Source: Urophycis tenuis
Lineage: Eukaryota; Chordata; Actinopteri; Gadiformes; Phycidae
NCBI GenBank assembly: GCA_036785325.1
Contig: JAXIVH010000108.1
Coordinates: forward strand, 293,501 to 357,500
DNA length: 64,000 bases
Reading direction: 5' to 3'
The notes beneath the pieces are model-generated. The model was not told where the DNA came from. It ran no database searches and saw only the letters and a program-made list of their open reading frames with translations. Both the position numbers and the translations under genes were made by a program. This document shows, in pieces, positions 46,331 to 58,060 of this stretch. Each line of letters opens with the position of its first letter. Within the stretch, counting starts at the first letter, position 1.

Positions 46331-46795
46331 CTGATTGAAGTTTCTTTTGTTGTTCTTGAGTTTAATGTACTGTTCTGTATTGTTGTCTGTTGTTGTTGAT
46401 CTGTACATTAAACTTTACATACTCTTTCAGCCTGTTTGCTTGTCTTTTATATCATACCAATACATATATACACATACATATACACCTCCATCTCTTTATT
46501 ATAGGCCTGCTTTGTCGCTGACTTTATTAAAATGTCATTTCTGCAGTAATTAAGCAAAACGGTCCTTTCCTGAAGGGCTTCCGTGGAGCAGAGTGGTGGA
46601 CATATTCATTAAAAGTGAAGTAGTAGCAGCTAGGGAAGCTGGAGGCTAAATGCCATGTTTGCATAGTGTCCTGAAAGAATGCAGGGATTCTGGCATATTC
46701 ATATGTGAAGACAGAAATATCATAAAACCATCTATGTACTATCTGCTGGAATGTCCTGGAGTAATCCTGAAGTACACTGAGCCCTCACTTTCAGG
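46331..46795. other. intron 1 single-copy sequence
   Basis: Nothing recognisable is seen here. Confidence 0.5.
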
Positions 46796-46871
46796 GTGTG
46801 TGTGTGTGTGTGTGCGTGTGTGTGTGTGTGTGCGTGCGCGCGTGCGTGTGCGTGCGTGCGTGCGTGCGTGT
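46796..46871. repeat. (GT)n(GC/GT)n microsatellite
   Basis: A GT run with GCGTGC interruptions, a possible Z-DNA-forming tract. Confidence 0.95.
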
Positions 46872-47444
46872 GTTACTAGGAAGCATTTTATGATATACAG
46901 AGGCTGGATGTTTACAGAGCTATCAAAGTTATCTGAGTAAATCTGGGCTCAAACACAAAGAAATAGCTCACCCAATGGAATGAGAACTGTGCCTACGTCC
47001 TTTCGTGCTCACATGAGTGTATGAACACCCAAAGCTTGAGTGCTGAGACACAGGGGTCCCACATCACAACACCCTTACTGGACTGACACTGGAATAGGAA
47101 TCGGTTGCCAAGGCTACGGGAGGGTGGCAGCTATAGTCAGAGGGCAGCTCTGAATGAACACTAACAGGCCACGTCTTTATTTGGCTTTTGTTGAAGAAAC
47201 AGTTTCCTCTCAGTTACTCTCCAAAGTGAATATCCTGCCCTTGCATTTCATTTCACACTGACAACATGCTAAACTCTCATCAGCCAACGGCTGTCTGTAG
47301 GCAACGTGGAGCTGAAATAACACTGCTCTGCCTGCAGTATAAAGACTTGCCACATCAAATCAGCCACTTTGTCCGCAATCTAACCCTAACCCTGTAAACT
47401 AACACTATTTAGTGAAGTCTGATGGTGAAGTCTAACCCTTTAAA
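46872..47444. other. intron 1 single-copy sequence
   Basis: Nothing recognisable is seen here. Confidence 0.5.
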
Positions 47445-47525
47445 AGGTAACCAGTTAACCCCAAGCCTTCACTGGTGACCAGTTAACCCCAAGCCTTCAC
47501 TGGTGACCAGTTAACCCTAACCCTC
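47445..47525. repeat. 28-bp repeat, about three copies
   Basis: CCAGTTAACCCCAAGCCTTC followed by ACTGGTGA. Confidence 0.92.
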
Positions 47526-48811
47526 TACCACGACACATAAGATCAGCCGGAAGTCCAGACAGTCCAAACCGTTTAACGCCACCCTCAGGGTCTCTTCTCT
47601 GACCGGCTCTGTTCCGGCCCACAGAACCAGGACTTCTACGAGGACAGTACAAGGCAACACCAAGAGGCTTTGGTAACATGAAACTGACAGCTTTTATGTG
47701 AATCAATATCAATATCCTGACTAAATGGCTTTGTGTTACAGTAGGCTTTGGTCTGTTTAAAACTTGAGTCTGGTTGTTCCACGTTACAAACATGAGGGCT
47801 CAGCCTGCTGTGGGCCTCACAGCGGACTCACAGACCTCTAGGTCTCTAGGAGCAGGTGGAAGCAGCTGCAGGTTAGGGTGTGCAGCAACCCATAACGTCA
47901 TAACCGCCAATAACATCATCTTTTTAATGTCATAAAGTCAATGACTTGCCAATAATGTAATACAGTTGTTGAGCCAATAACATAATAACTTTTTTTTAAC
48001 TTTTTGGTTATTATATTATTGGCCTTGTTGTAAAAAAGGTGAAAAAGTCATACTGAGGTATCAATTTATTTTATTTTCAATTTCTGGAGATAGTGTCACA
48101 CTTGGCCTTAATGTTGCATGTTGCAACAGATGCTTAAATATCTGACCTTACAGATACCCTTCCACCCTCAAACCCCCTCATCAGGATGCCTTAAAGGAGC
48201 AATTAAGAGTCCATTTGGATTTATATGTAACTCTTAGGGTTCCGTTATAGTACTCTGTGTATCCAACTCTGTCACCATGCAGACGCTTCGACGGGCTCGT
48301 GAACCTTTTCGAAGTTCTGCGTTGCAGTTTTCAGAGTGGTGTTGCAGTTCACCACCGGAATGCTAGGGGCTGCCAGTCGTTAGCTGACCAATGACAGCCC
48401 CGCGGTCTCCATCGGTCTCAGTCCCCACGGGATGGTAACATGTTTAGGTGGCACACGTCGGGCTACAGAGAGGGTCTCACACAGGGTTTGGGATGAGGGC
48501 TCTCCGTGGCTACGGTTCGGTTGCTACAGGGTGGAAGGAATGGACACGCAGGATACTCTGAAGAACATGACTTTACTACTACAGAGGTAGTCTACAAATG
48601 CAGGGATAGTGGCAGAAGTATAGTCGTAATAGGATAGTAGTAGTAGTGTTAGGAGGACAGTAGTACTTCTAGCAGCAGTATAACATGGCCACAGCGTGTA
48701 CACAATAACTATGCTATGTTATTTAGCATGGCTCATGCTCAGTCATCAGAAATCAACCAATCGTAGCCAGGGCTTCCTCTGCCTACCCTCTTTAAGTGAG
48801 TACAGCAAGGT
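47526..48811. other. intron 1 sequence with a hairpin
   Basis: It includes an imperfect inverted repeat (47974-47989 and 48007-48022, 15 of 16 bp) with a T-rich loop. CpG-richer sequence at 48270-48540 may be an old transposon, but I cannot identify it. Confidence 0.45.
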
Positions 48812-49292
48812 CAGGTTAGGTTAGGGTTAGGGTTAGGGTCAGGGTCAGGGTTAGTCTTAGGGTTAGGGTTAGGGTTAAGGTTAGGGTTAGTCTTAGGGTT
48901 AGGGTTAGGGTTAGGGTTAGGGTTAGATGGCTAGGTTTAGGTTAGGATTAGGGTTAGGGTTAGGGTCAGGGTTAGGGTTAGGTTTAGAGGGCTAGGCTTA
49001 GGTTAAGGTTAGGGTTAGGGTTAGGGTTAAGGTTAGGGTTAGAGGGCTAGGCTTAGGTTAGGGTAAGGGTCAGGTTAGGGTAAGAGGGTTAGGGTAAGAG
49101 GGGTAGGGTCAGGGTGAGGTTAGGGTTAGGGTTAGGGTTAGGGTTAGATGGCTAGGTTTAGGTTAGGATTAGGGTTAGGGTTAGGGTCAGGGTTAGGGTT
49201 AGGTTTAGGGTTAGGGTTAGGGTTAGGGTAAGAGGGTTAGGGTTAGAGGGTTAGGGTCAGGTTAGGGTTAGGGTTAGGGGTTAGGGTACCCT
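48812..49292. repeat. interstitial telomere-like TTAGGG tract
   Basis: About 480 bp of TTAGGG words with GTCAGGG, AAGAGGG and GGCTAGG variants; a block around GATGGCTAGGTTTAGGTTAG recurs near 48926 and 49146, 220 bp apart. Confidence 0.95.
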
Positions 49293-49834
49293 TTAACTGT
49301 ATAGCTACGTTCTCCTGCACTGTGGACTATCACTGCATAACGATGTTCCCTTGCAGGAATGACTGACAGGGGCAGGAGAGGAGTGACATTTGCAGGGCAG
49401 GAGGAACAAGGATGTGGGAGTGACCAATGTTACTGTGGGAGACAGCCACACATTATTTCATCCCAGATGGATTTGAGGAGAACAAATCACCCCAGATCTC
49501 ATCTGAGTTTTATGGTGGTTTTATGGGTTTAATCAGAGAATGGCTTCTTCTCTTGCTGCAAGCTGTTTTTAATGAAATGCAGGGATTCAGATGACCTCAG
49601 ACTGCTCTGCAGCCAGGAATACCATGTCAGGAACTTGAACTCATTTTAAAATGGGACCACTTATACGCAGCTCTCGACTTTGTCTCATCTCCTCCTCCCT
49701 GGAGATTAAACAACTGGGATTTGTTGTCATGACTATAGTGTTATGTGACTATGTTCTAGTATTCACTGCAATATGTATTGGCTGACAATATGGTACTATT
49801 TAGGTGGAATGTATATGGTGGAGAGGTAGTGGGG
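49293..49834. other. intron 1 single-copy sequence
   Basis: Nothing recognisable is seen here. Confidence 0.5.
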
Positions 49835-52800
49835 TAGAGGTGGTGGTGAGGGTTAACTGGGAGAGAGGTGGTGACTAGGGTGAGGGTTAACTGGGAGGGA
49901 GGTGGTGACTAGGGTGAGGGTTAACTGGGAGAGAGGTGGTGACTAGGGTGAGGGTCAACTGGGAGGGAGGTGGTGACTAGGGTGAGGGTTAACTGGGAGG
50001 GAGGTGGTGACTAGGGTGAGGGTTAACTGGGAGGGAGGTGGTGACTAGGGTGAGGGTTAACTGGGAGAGAGGTGGTGACTAGGGTGAGGGTTAACTGGGA
50101 GGGAGGTGGTGACTAGGGTGAGGGTCAACTGGGAGGGAGGTGGTGACTAGGGTGAGGGTTAACTGGGAGGGAGGTGGTGACTAGGGTGAGGGTTAACTGG
50201 GAGGGAGGTGGTGACTAGGGCGAGGGTTAACTGGGAGAGAGGTGGTGACTAGGGTGAGGGTTAACTGGGAGGGAGGTGGTGACTAGGGTGAGGGTTAACT
50301 GGGAGAGAGGTGGTGACTAGGGTGAGGGTTAACTGGGAGGGAGGTGGTGACTAGGGTGAGGGTTAACTGGGAGAGAGGTGGTGACTAGGGTGAGGGTCAA
50401 CTGGGAGGGAGGTGGTGACTAGGGTGAGGGTTAACTGGGAGGGAGGTGGTGACTAGGGTGAGGGTTAACTGGGAGGGAGGTGGTGACTAGGGTGAGGGTT
50501 AACTGGGAGGGAGGTGGTGACTAGGGCGAGGGTTAACTGGGAGAGAGGTGGTGACTAGGGCGAGGGTTAACTGGGAGGGAGGTGGTGACTAGGGTGAGGG
50601 TTAACTGGGAGAGAGGTGGTGACTAGGGTGAGGGTTAACTGGGAGGGAGGTGGTGACTAGGGTGAGGGTTAACTGGGAGGGAGGTGGTGACTAGGGTGAG
50701 GGTTAACTGGGAGGGAGGTGGTGACTAGGGTGAGGGTTAACTGGGAGGGAGGTGGTGACTAGGGTGAGGGTTAACTGGGAGAGAGGTGGTGACTAGGGTG
50801 AGGGTTAACTGGGAGGGAGGTGGTGACTAGGGTGAGGGTTAACTGGGAGAGAGGTGGTGACTAGGGTGAGGGTTAACTGGGAGGGAGGTGGTGACTAGGG
50901 TGAGGGTTAACTGGGAGAGAGGTGGTGACTAGGGTGAGGGTTAACTGGGAGGGAGGTGGTGACTAGGGTGAGGGTTAACTGGGAGGGAGGTGGTGACTAG
51001 GGTGAGGGTTAACTGGGAGGGAGGTGGTGACTAGGGTGAGGGTTAACTGGGAGGGAGGTGGTGACTAGGGTGAGGGTTAACTGGGAGAGAGGTGGTGACT
51101 AGGGTGAGGGTTAACTGGGAGGGAGGTGGTGACTAGGGTGAGGGTTAACTGGGAGGGAGGTGGTGACTAGGATGAGGGTTAACTGGGAGGGAGGTGGTGA
51201 CTAGGGTGAGGGTTAACTGGGAGGGAGGTGGTGACTAGGGTGAGGGTTAACTGGGAGAGAGGTGGTGACTAGGGTGAGGGTTAACTGGGAGGGAGGTGGT
51301 GACTAGGGTGAGGGTTAACTGGGAGAGAGGTGGTGACTAGGGTGAGGGTTAACTGGGAGGGAGGTGGTGACTAGGGTGAGGGTTAACTGGGAGAGAGGTG
51401 GTGACTAGGGTGAGGGTTAACTGGGAAGGAGGTGGTGACTAGGGTGAGGGTTAACTGGGAGGGAGGTGGTGACTAGGGTGAGGGTTAACTGGGAGGGAGG
51501 TGGTGACTAGGGTGAGGGTTAACTGGGAGGGAGGTGGTGACTAGGGTGAGGGTTAACTGGGAGGGAGGTGGTGACTAGGGTGAGGGTTAACTGGGAGGGA
51601 GGTGGTGACTAGGGTGAGGGTTAACTGGGAGGGAGGGAGGTGGTGACTAGGGTGAGGGTTAACTGGGAGGGAGGTGGTGACTAGGGTGAGGGTTAACTGG
51701 GAGGGAGGTGGTGACTAGGGTGAGGTTTAACTGGGAGGGAGGTGGTGACTAGGGTGAGGGTTAACTGGGAGGGAGGTGGTGACTAGGGTGAGGGTTAACT
51801 GGGAGGGAGGTGGTGACTAGGGTGAGGGTTAACTGGGAGGGAGGTGGTGACTAGGGTGAGGGTTAACTGGGAGGGAGGTGGTGACTAGGGTGAGGGTTAA
51901 CTGGGAGGGAGGTGGTGACTAGGGTGAGGGTTAACTGGGAGGGAGGTAGTAACTAGGGTGAGGGTTAACTGGGAGGGAGGTGGTGACTAGGGTGAGGGTT
52001 AACTGGGAGGGAGGTGGTGACTAGGGTGAGGGTTAACTGGGAGGGAGGTGGTGACTAGGGTGAGGGTTAACTGGGAGAGAGGTGGTGACTAGGGTGAGGG
52101 TTAACTGGGAGGGAGGTGGTGACTAGGGTGAGGGTTAACTGGGAGAGAGGTGGTGACTAGGGTGAGGGTTAACTGGGAGGGAGGTGGTGACTAGGGTGAG
52201 GGTTAACTGGGAGAGAGGTGGTGACTAGGGTGAGGGTTAACTGGGAGGGAGGTGGTGACTAGGGTGAGGGTTAACTGGGAGGGAGGTGGTGACTAGGGTG
52301 AGGGTTAACTGGGAGGGAGGTGGTGACTAGGGTGAGGGTTAACTGGGAGGGAGGTGGTGACTAGGGTGAGGGTTAACTGGGAGAGAGGTGGTGACTAGGG
52401 TGAGGGTTAACTGGGAGGGAGGTGGTGACTAGGGTGAGGGTTAACTGGGAGGGAGGTGGTGACTAGGATGAGGGTTAACTGGGAGGGAGGTGGTGACTAG
52501 GGTGAGGGTTAACTGGGAGGGAGGTGGTGACTAGGGTGAGGGTTAACTGGGAGAGAGGTGGTGACTAGGGTGAGGGTTAACTGGGAGGGAGGTGGTGACT
52601 AGGGTGAGGGTTAACTGGGAGAGAGGTGGTGACTAGGGTGAGGGTTAACTGGGAGGGAGGTGGTGACTAGGGTGAGGGTTAACTGGGAGAGAGGTGGTGA
52701 CTAGGGTGAGGGTTAACTGGGAAGGAGGTGGTGACTAGGGTGAGGGTTAACTGGGAGGGAGGTGGTGACTAGGGTGAGGGTTAACTGGGAGGGAGGTGGT

Positions 52801-54983
52801 GACTAGGGTGAGGGTTAACTGGGAGGGAGGTGGTGACTAGGGTGAGGGTTAACTGGGAGGGAGGTGGTGACTAGGGTGAGGGTTAACTGGGAGGGAGGTG
52901 GTGACTAGGGTGAGGGTTAACTGGGAGGGAGGGAGGTGGTGACTAGGGTGAGGGTTAACTGGGAGGGAGGTGGTGACTAGGGTGAGGGTTAACTGGGAGG
53001 GAGGTGGTGACTAGGGTGAGGTTTAACTGGGAGGGAGGTGGTGACTAGGGTGAGGGTTAACTGGGAGGGAGGTGGTGACTAGGGTGAGGGTTAACTGGGA
53101 GGGAGGTGGTGACTAGGGTGAGGGTTAACTGGGAGGGAGGTGGTGACTAGGGTGAGGGTTAACTGGGAGGGAGGTGGTGACTAGGGTGAGGGTTAACTGG
53201 GAGGGAGGTGGTGACTAGGGTGAGGGTTAACTGGGAGGGAGGTAGTGACTAGGGTGAGGGTTAACTGGGAGGGAGGTGGTGACTAGGGTGAGGGTTAACT
53301 GGGAGGGAGGTGGTGACTAGGGTGAGGGTTAACTGGGAGGGAGGTGGTGACTAGGGTGAGGGTTAACTGGGAGGGAGGTGGTGACTAGGGTGAGGGTTAA
53401 CTGGGAGGGAGGTGGTGACTAGGGTGAGGGTTAACTGGGAGGGAGGTGGTGACTAGGGTGAGGGTTAACTGGGAGGGAGGTGGTGACTAGGGTGAGGGTT
53501 AACTGGGAGGGAGGTGGTGACTAGGGTGAGGGTTAACTGGGAGGGAGGTGGTGACTAGGGTGAGGGTTAACTGGGAGGGAGGTGGTGACTAGGGTGAGGG
53601 TTAACTGGGAGGGAGGTGGTGACTAGGGTGAGGGTTAACTGGGAGGGAGGTGGTGACTGGGGTGAGGGTTAACTGGGAGGGAGGTGGTGACTGGGGTGAG
53701 GGTTAACTGGGAGGGAGGTGGTGACTAGGGTGAGGGTTAACTGGGAGGGAGGTGGTGACTAGGGTGAGGGTTAACTGGGAGGGAGGTGGTGACTAGGGTG
53801 AGGGTTAACTAGGAGGGAGGTGGTGACTAGGGTGAGGGTTAACTGGGAGGGAGGTGGTGACTAGGGTGAGGGTTAACTGGGAGGGAGGTGGTGACTAGGG
53901 TGAGGGTTAACTGGGAGGGAGGTGGTGACTAGGGTGAGGGTTAACTGGGAGGGAGGTGGTGACTAGGGTGAGGGTTAACTGGGAGGGAGGTGGTGACTGG
54001 GGTGAGGGTTAACTGGGAGGGAGGTGGTGACTAGGGTGAGGGTTAACTGGGAGGGAGGTGGTGACTAGGGTGAGGGTTAACTGGGAGGGAGGTGGTGACT
54101 AGGGTGAGGGTTAACTGGGAGGGAGGTAGTGACTAGGGTGAGGGTTAACTGGGAGGGAGGTGGTGACTAGGGTGAGGGTTAACTGGGAGGGAGGTGGTGA
54201 CTAGGGTGAGGGTTAACTGGGAGGGAGGTGGTGACTAGGGTGAGGGTTAACTGGGAGGGAGGTGGTGACTAGGGTGAGGGTTAACTGGGAGGGAGGTGGT
54301 GACTAGGGTGAGGGTTAACTGGGAGGGAGGTGGTGACTAGGGTGAGGGTTAACTGGGAGGGAGGTGGTGACTAGGGTGAGGGTTAACTGGGAGGAAGGTG
54401 GTGACTAGGGTGAGGGTTAACTGGGAGGGAGGTGGTGACTAGGGTGAGGGTTAACTGGGAGGGAGGTGGTGACTGGGGTGAGGGTTAACTGGGAGGGAGG
54501 TGGTGACTAGGGTGAGGGTTAACTGGGAGGGAGGTGGTGACTAGGGTGAGGGTTAACTGGGAGGGAGGTGGTGACTAGGGTGAGGGTTAACTGGGAGGGA
54601 GGTGGTGACTAGGGTGAGGGTTAACTGGGAGGGAGGTGGTGACTAGGGTGAGGGTTAACTGGGAGGGAGGTAGTGACTGGGGTGAGGGTTAACTGGGAGG
54701 GAGGTGGTGACTAGGGTGAGGGTTAACTGGGAGGGAGGTGGTGACTAGGGTGAGGGTTAACTGGGAGGGAGGTGGTGACTAGGGTGAGGGTTAACTGGGA
54801 GGGAGGTGGTGACTAGGGTGAGGGTTAACTGGGAGGGAGGTGGTGACTAGGGTGAGGGTTAACTGGGAGGGAGGTGGTGACTAGGGTGAGGGTTAACTGG
54901 GAGGGAGGTGGTGACTAGGGTGAGGGTTAACTGGGAGGGAGGTGGTGACTAGGGTGAGGGTTAACTGGGAGGGAGGTGGTGAC
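49835..54983. repeat. 34-bp minisatellite, about 150 copies, 5.1 kb, with a 1296-bp block duplication
   Basis: The unit contains GAGGGAGGTGGTGACTAGGG and TGAGGGTTAACTGG. The left half mixes two forms (GAGAGAGG and GAGGGAGG); the right half is almost only GAGGGAGG. Rare variants (CTAGGATGAGG, GGGAAGGAGG, an extra GGGA, GAGGTTTAAC) recur exactly 1296 bp apart, proving a long block duplication. It is G-rich on the plus strand, the astn1 template strand. Confidence 0.98.
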
Positions 54984-54987
54984 CCCC

Positions 54988-55370
54988 CCAGTATCAGATT
55001 CCTGGGGACCTCAGGTTAGAACCTCCACCATCAGAAGGACCAGCAGAAGATGTTCTTCCTGCAGCAGCTGAAGACATTTCATCTGCTCCAGCAATTGATG
55101 AGCCACTTCTCATTTCTCCTACAAGCACCCGACTCTGACTCCTACTCTGCCCCATGTCTCTCACACACACACACGCCTCTCACAGCCTACATAATTTATA
55201 GTTCTCAATAACTTTGGGTGTAAACATTGTTAATTCATATTTTGTATGAATTCCTCAAATTCAATATTTTGCTTATATCATGTAATGTTATGTTATGTCT
55301 GTTATGCCCCCCAAGTCACATTCCTTGCAAATATACTTACAAAATAAAATAACTGACACTGATATCAGTC
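54988..55370 (+). mobile_element. LINE fragment (RT C-terminal part and 3' region)
   Basis: AGATTCCTGGGGACCTCAGG and AGATGTTCTTCCTGCAGCAG resemble the region of the LINE at 24810-24930 that encodes RFLGT and RMYFLRQLKK. A CTTGCAAATATACTTAC-type 3' region follows. Internal deletions are evident. It abuts the 5.1 kb array. Confidence 0.75.
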
Positions 55371-55378
55371 GAACCCAA

Positions 55379-56096
55379 CATACAGAGAAAAGAGTCCAGA
55401 CCAGGAGTAGATTGTAGAGAGAGGAGGAGAGTCCAGACCAGGAGTAGATAGTAGAGAGAGGAGAGTCCAGACCAGGAGTAGATAGCACACAGAGAGGAGG
55501 AGAGTCCAGACCAGGAGTAGATAGTACACAGAGAGGAGGAGAGTCCAGACCAGGAGTAGATAGTACACAGAGAGGAGGAGAGTCCAGACCAGGAGTAGAT
55601 AGTACACAGAGAGGAGGAGAGTCCAGACCAGGAGTAGATAGTAGAGAAAGGAGAGTCCAGACCAGGAGTAGATAGTACACAGAGAGGAGGAGAGACCAGA
55701 CCAGGAGTAGATAGTACACAGAGAGGAGGAGAGTCCAGACCAGGAGTAGATAGTACACAGAGAGGAGGAGAGTCCAGACCAGGAGTAGATAGTACACAGA
55801 GAGGAGGAGAGTCCAGACCAGGAGTAGATAGTACACAGAGAGGAGGAGAGTCCAGACCAGGAGTAGATAGTACACAGAGAGGAGGAGAGTCCAGACCAGG
55901 AGTAGATAGTACACAGAGAGGAGGAGAGTCCAGACCAGGAGTAGATAGTAGAGAAAGGAGAGTCCAGACCAGGAGTAGATAGTACACAGAGAGGAGGAGA
56001 GTCCAGACCAGGAGTAGATAGTACACAGAGAGGAGGAGAGTCCAGACCAGGAGTAGATAGTACACAGAGAGGAGGAGAGTCCAGACCAGGAGTATT
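55379..56096. repeat. 39-bp minisatellite, about 19 copies, with a 307-bp block duplication
   Basis: The unit contains AGAGTCCAGACCAGGAGTAG and ATAGTACACAGAGAGGAGG. A shorter variant with GTAGAGAAAGGAG occurs at 55641 and 55948. Confidence 0.96.
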
Positions 56097-56785
56097 TCTG
56101 CAGCTCTGCTCATCATACAGGCTGTACACAGATAACTTGATCCCCTCTGCTCTCTGAAATGGATAAGTGAGCAGCTCTCATAATGAACTGTAAATAATTA
56201 GCTCAAGCTAATTTATTTTCTGTATTACTACCCGATTAAAAACCAGTGAAAACAACTCGCTGAGGTAAACACTAAATTGAAAATAAATACTAAATGATAA
56301 ACAAAGCAGTCAGGCTGAATTAGTGACAGGCCATGTTTGTAGAGCTGTAGCCTAGAGTGGTATTCTACATGCTCTTTATAAATGTACAGTAAGGAAACAG
56401 CTCAAGTTACTAGTGAACTCAAGTTAGTGAACTCAAGTTACTCTTGAACTCTTGAACTACAACGGAACAGGAAACAACTCAAGTTGTTTCAAGAAAAAAT
56501 CCATTCATGAATTGCACTACAATTCCTTTATGTTAATATTCCTGCATATTATGTGCATTCATTGTTTTTATTATTCAACATTTTTTGTTGTTATAATAGA
56601 ATATGATTTATAGATGTGATCACACAATCAATGACAGACCAATGGACAGAAAGACAGACAGGAAGATGATAAAAGATACATTACTTTTCAGATGTTGAGA
56701 GAGATAGAGATATTTATTTTGTGTGTATAAGATGTATGTCATCTCATAACTGAGTATCATACAAGGGTTAAGTGTGTCTCAACAG
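56097..56785. other. intron 1 single-copy sequence
   Basis: AT-rich, with no recognised element. Confidence 0.5.
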
Positions 56786-57022
56786 GCGAGTAAAGGATTA
56801 GTGGTGAGTACAGGGGTAGTGGTGAGTAAAGGGTTAGTGGTGAGTAAAGGTGAGTAAAGGTTTAGTGGTGAGTAAAGGTTTAGTGGTGAGTAAAGGGTTA
56901 GTGGTGAGTAAAGGTTTAGTGGTGAGCAAAGGTTTAGTGGTGAGTAAAGGTTTAGTGGTGAGTAAAGGTTTAGTGGTGAGTAAAGGTTTAGTGGTGGGTA
57001 AAGGGTTAGTGGTGAGTAAAGA
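56786..57022. repeat. 18-bp minisatellite, about 13 copies
   Basis: GTAAAGGTTTAGTGGTGA units. Confidence 0.96.
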
Positions 57023-57099
57023 ACAGTCAGTAATGGGATAGATCTCTTAGTGTTTGCTTCTCCAGGAGGTGTTTGCACCTCCACATTTTGGCCACACCA

Positions 57100-57478
57100 G
57101 TGTTGGTATGTTTACATCTGATAAACTACAATCAGAATGGACAGACATGTTGGTATGTTTACATCTGATAAGCTACAATCAGAATGGACAGACATGTTGG
57201 TATGTTTACATCTGATAAGCTACAATCAGAATAGACAGACGTGTTGGTATGTTTACATCTGACAAACTACAATCAGAATGGACAGACATGTTGGTATGTT
57301 TACATCTGATAAGCTACAATCAGAATGGACAGACGTGTTGGTATGTTTACATCTGATAAGCTACAATCAGAATGGACAGACGTGTTGGTATGTTTACATC
57401 TGATAAGCTACAATCAGAATGGACAGACGTGTTGGTATGTTTACATCGGATAAACTACAATCAGAATGGACAGACGTG
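57100..57478. repeat. 47-bp minisatellite, 8 copies
   Basis: The unit contains TTGGTATGTTTACATCTGAT and AAGCTACAATCAGAATGGAC. Confidence 0.96.
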
Positions 57479-57678
57479 TTGACCTACAAACAATACTCAT
57501 TATTTTCCAAATATTGAGAATTCATTTGAAACAGCAGGAAAATAAAAACATACAAACAAAACCACAACTGAAACCTAGCTTGTGTATCACAGCTACAATG
57601 TAACGTTATGTTCTGCAGACTGCAGTGTGTGTGATGCGTGTGTCTGATGTCGTGTTTTGAGGCTGCTGATGTGTGTGT

Positions 57679-57680
<2 letters not shown>

Positions 57681-57754
<74 letters not shown>
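57681..57754. repeat. (GT)n microsatellite beside the exon 1 donor
   Basis: On the astn1 strand this is a (CA)n run starting at about intron position +9. Confidence 0.97.
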
Positions 57755-57757
<3 letters not shown>

Positions 57758-57762
57758 CTCAC

Positions 57763-58060
57763 CCAGGACGAAGAAGGGCAGCTCGGTGTTCTCCAGGTCG
57801 TCCACCACCACCACCTCTCCGGGGAAGTCGTTCCTCACGGAGAACAGCAGTTTGGGCTCCGAGGCCGACGGGCTGTGCATGATGCTCAGCTCGTTCTCCC
57901 GGAGGAATGGGAGCGCAGACACGGTCACACTCTTCATCTTACACTCCATGTCCTCCCGCTGCTCTTCATCCACGGTCAGGCGGTCCAGGCCGAGGGCTCG
58001 CTGGGGTCCCGTGAAGAGGACGATCCACGAGAGAGACAACAGCAGCATCCTGGACCCCAT
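57763..58060 (-). CDS. astn1: astrotactin-1 exon 1 coding part (298 bp), signal peptide
   Basis: The start at 58060 gives MGSRMLLLSLSWIVLFTG, then PQRALG, a signal peptide of about 24 residues with a likely cleavage after ALG. ECKMKSVTVSALPFLRENEL, IMHSPSASEPKLLFSVRND and FPGEVVVVDDLENTELPFFV follow, almost identical to the astrotactin-1 N-terminal ectodomain. An in-frame ATG 22 codons upstream (58126) would put a basic stretch before the signal peptide, so I prefer the downstream start. The donor is CTGG|GTGAGCC (phase 1). A CA repeat begins a few bases into the intron. Confidence 0.96.

Larger units (their letters stand above)
4314..58060 (-). other. astn1: astrotactin-1 gene span, exons 1-11, 3' part outside window
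   Basis: Eleven exons on the minus strand join in consistent phase into about 598 codons that I recognise as astrotactin-1, a two-pass neuronal membrane glycoprotein needed for glia-guided neuron migration. The match favours ASTN1 over ASTN2: exon 1 has SVTVSALPFLREN and MHSPSASEPKLLFSVRND, which ASTN2 lacks in this form. Family members are about 1300 residues, so this is the N-terminal 45%; later EGF-like, MACPF, fibronectin III and C-terminal regions must lie to the left of position 1. All introns use GT/AG. Intron sizes range from 291 bp (intron 3) to about 21.5 kb (intron 1). Intron sequence is dominated by tandem arrays and transposon remnants. Identity is very secure; the exact transcription start and isoforms are not known. 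Confidence 0.96.

Noticed and set aside
47497..47793. A 98-codon minus-strand frame
   Set aside because: No family resemblance; overlaps a 28-bp repeat at its end.
55288..56129. Hydrophobic repeat open frames on the minus strand
   Set aside because: All three minus frames are open because the 39-bp unit lacks stops; no independent evidence of coding.
4452..57762. miR-488, which in mammals lies in an ASTN1 intron
   Set aside because: I looked for both mature arms on the astn1 strand and did not see them; a manual search can miss a diverged copy.
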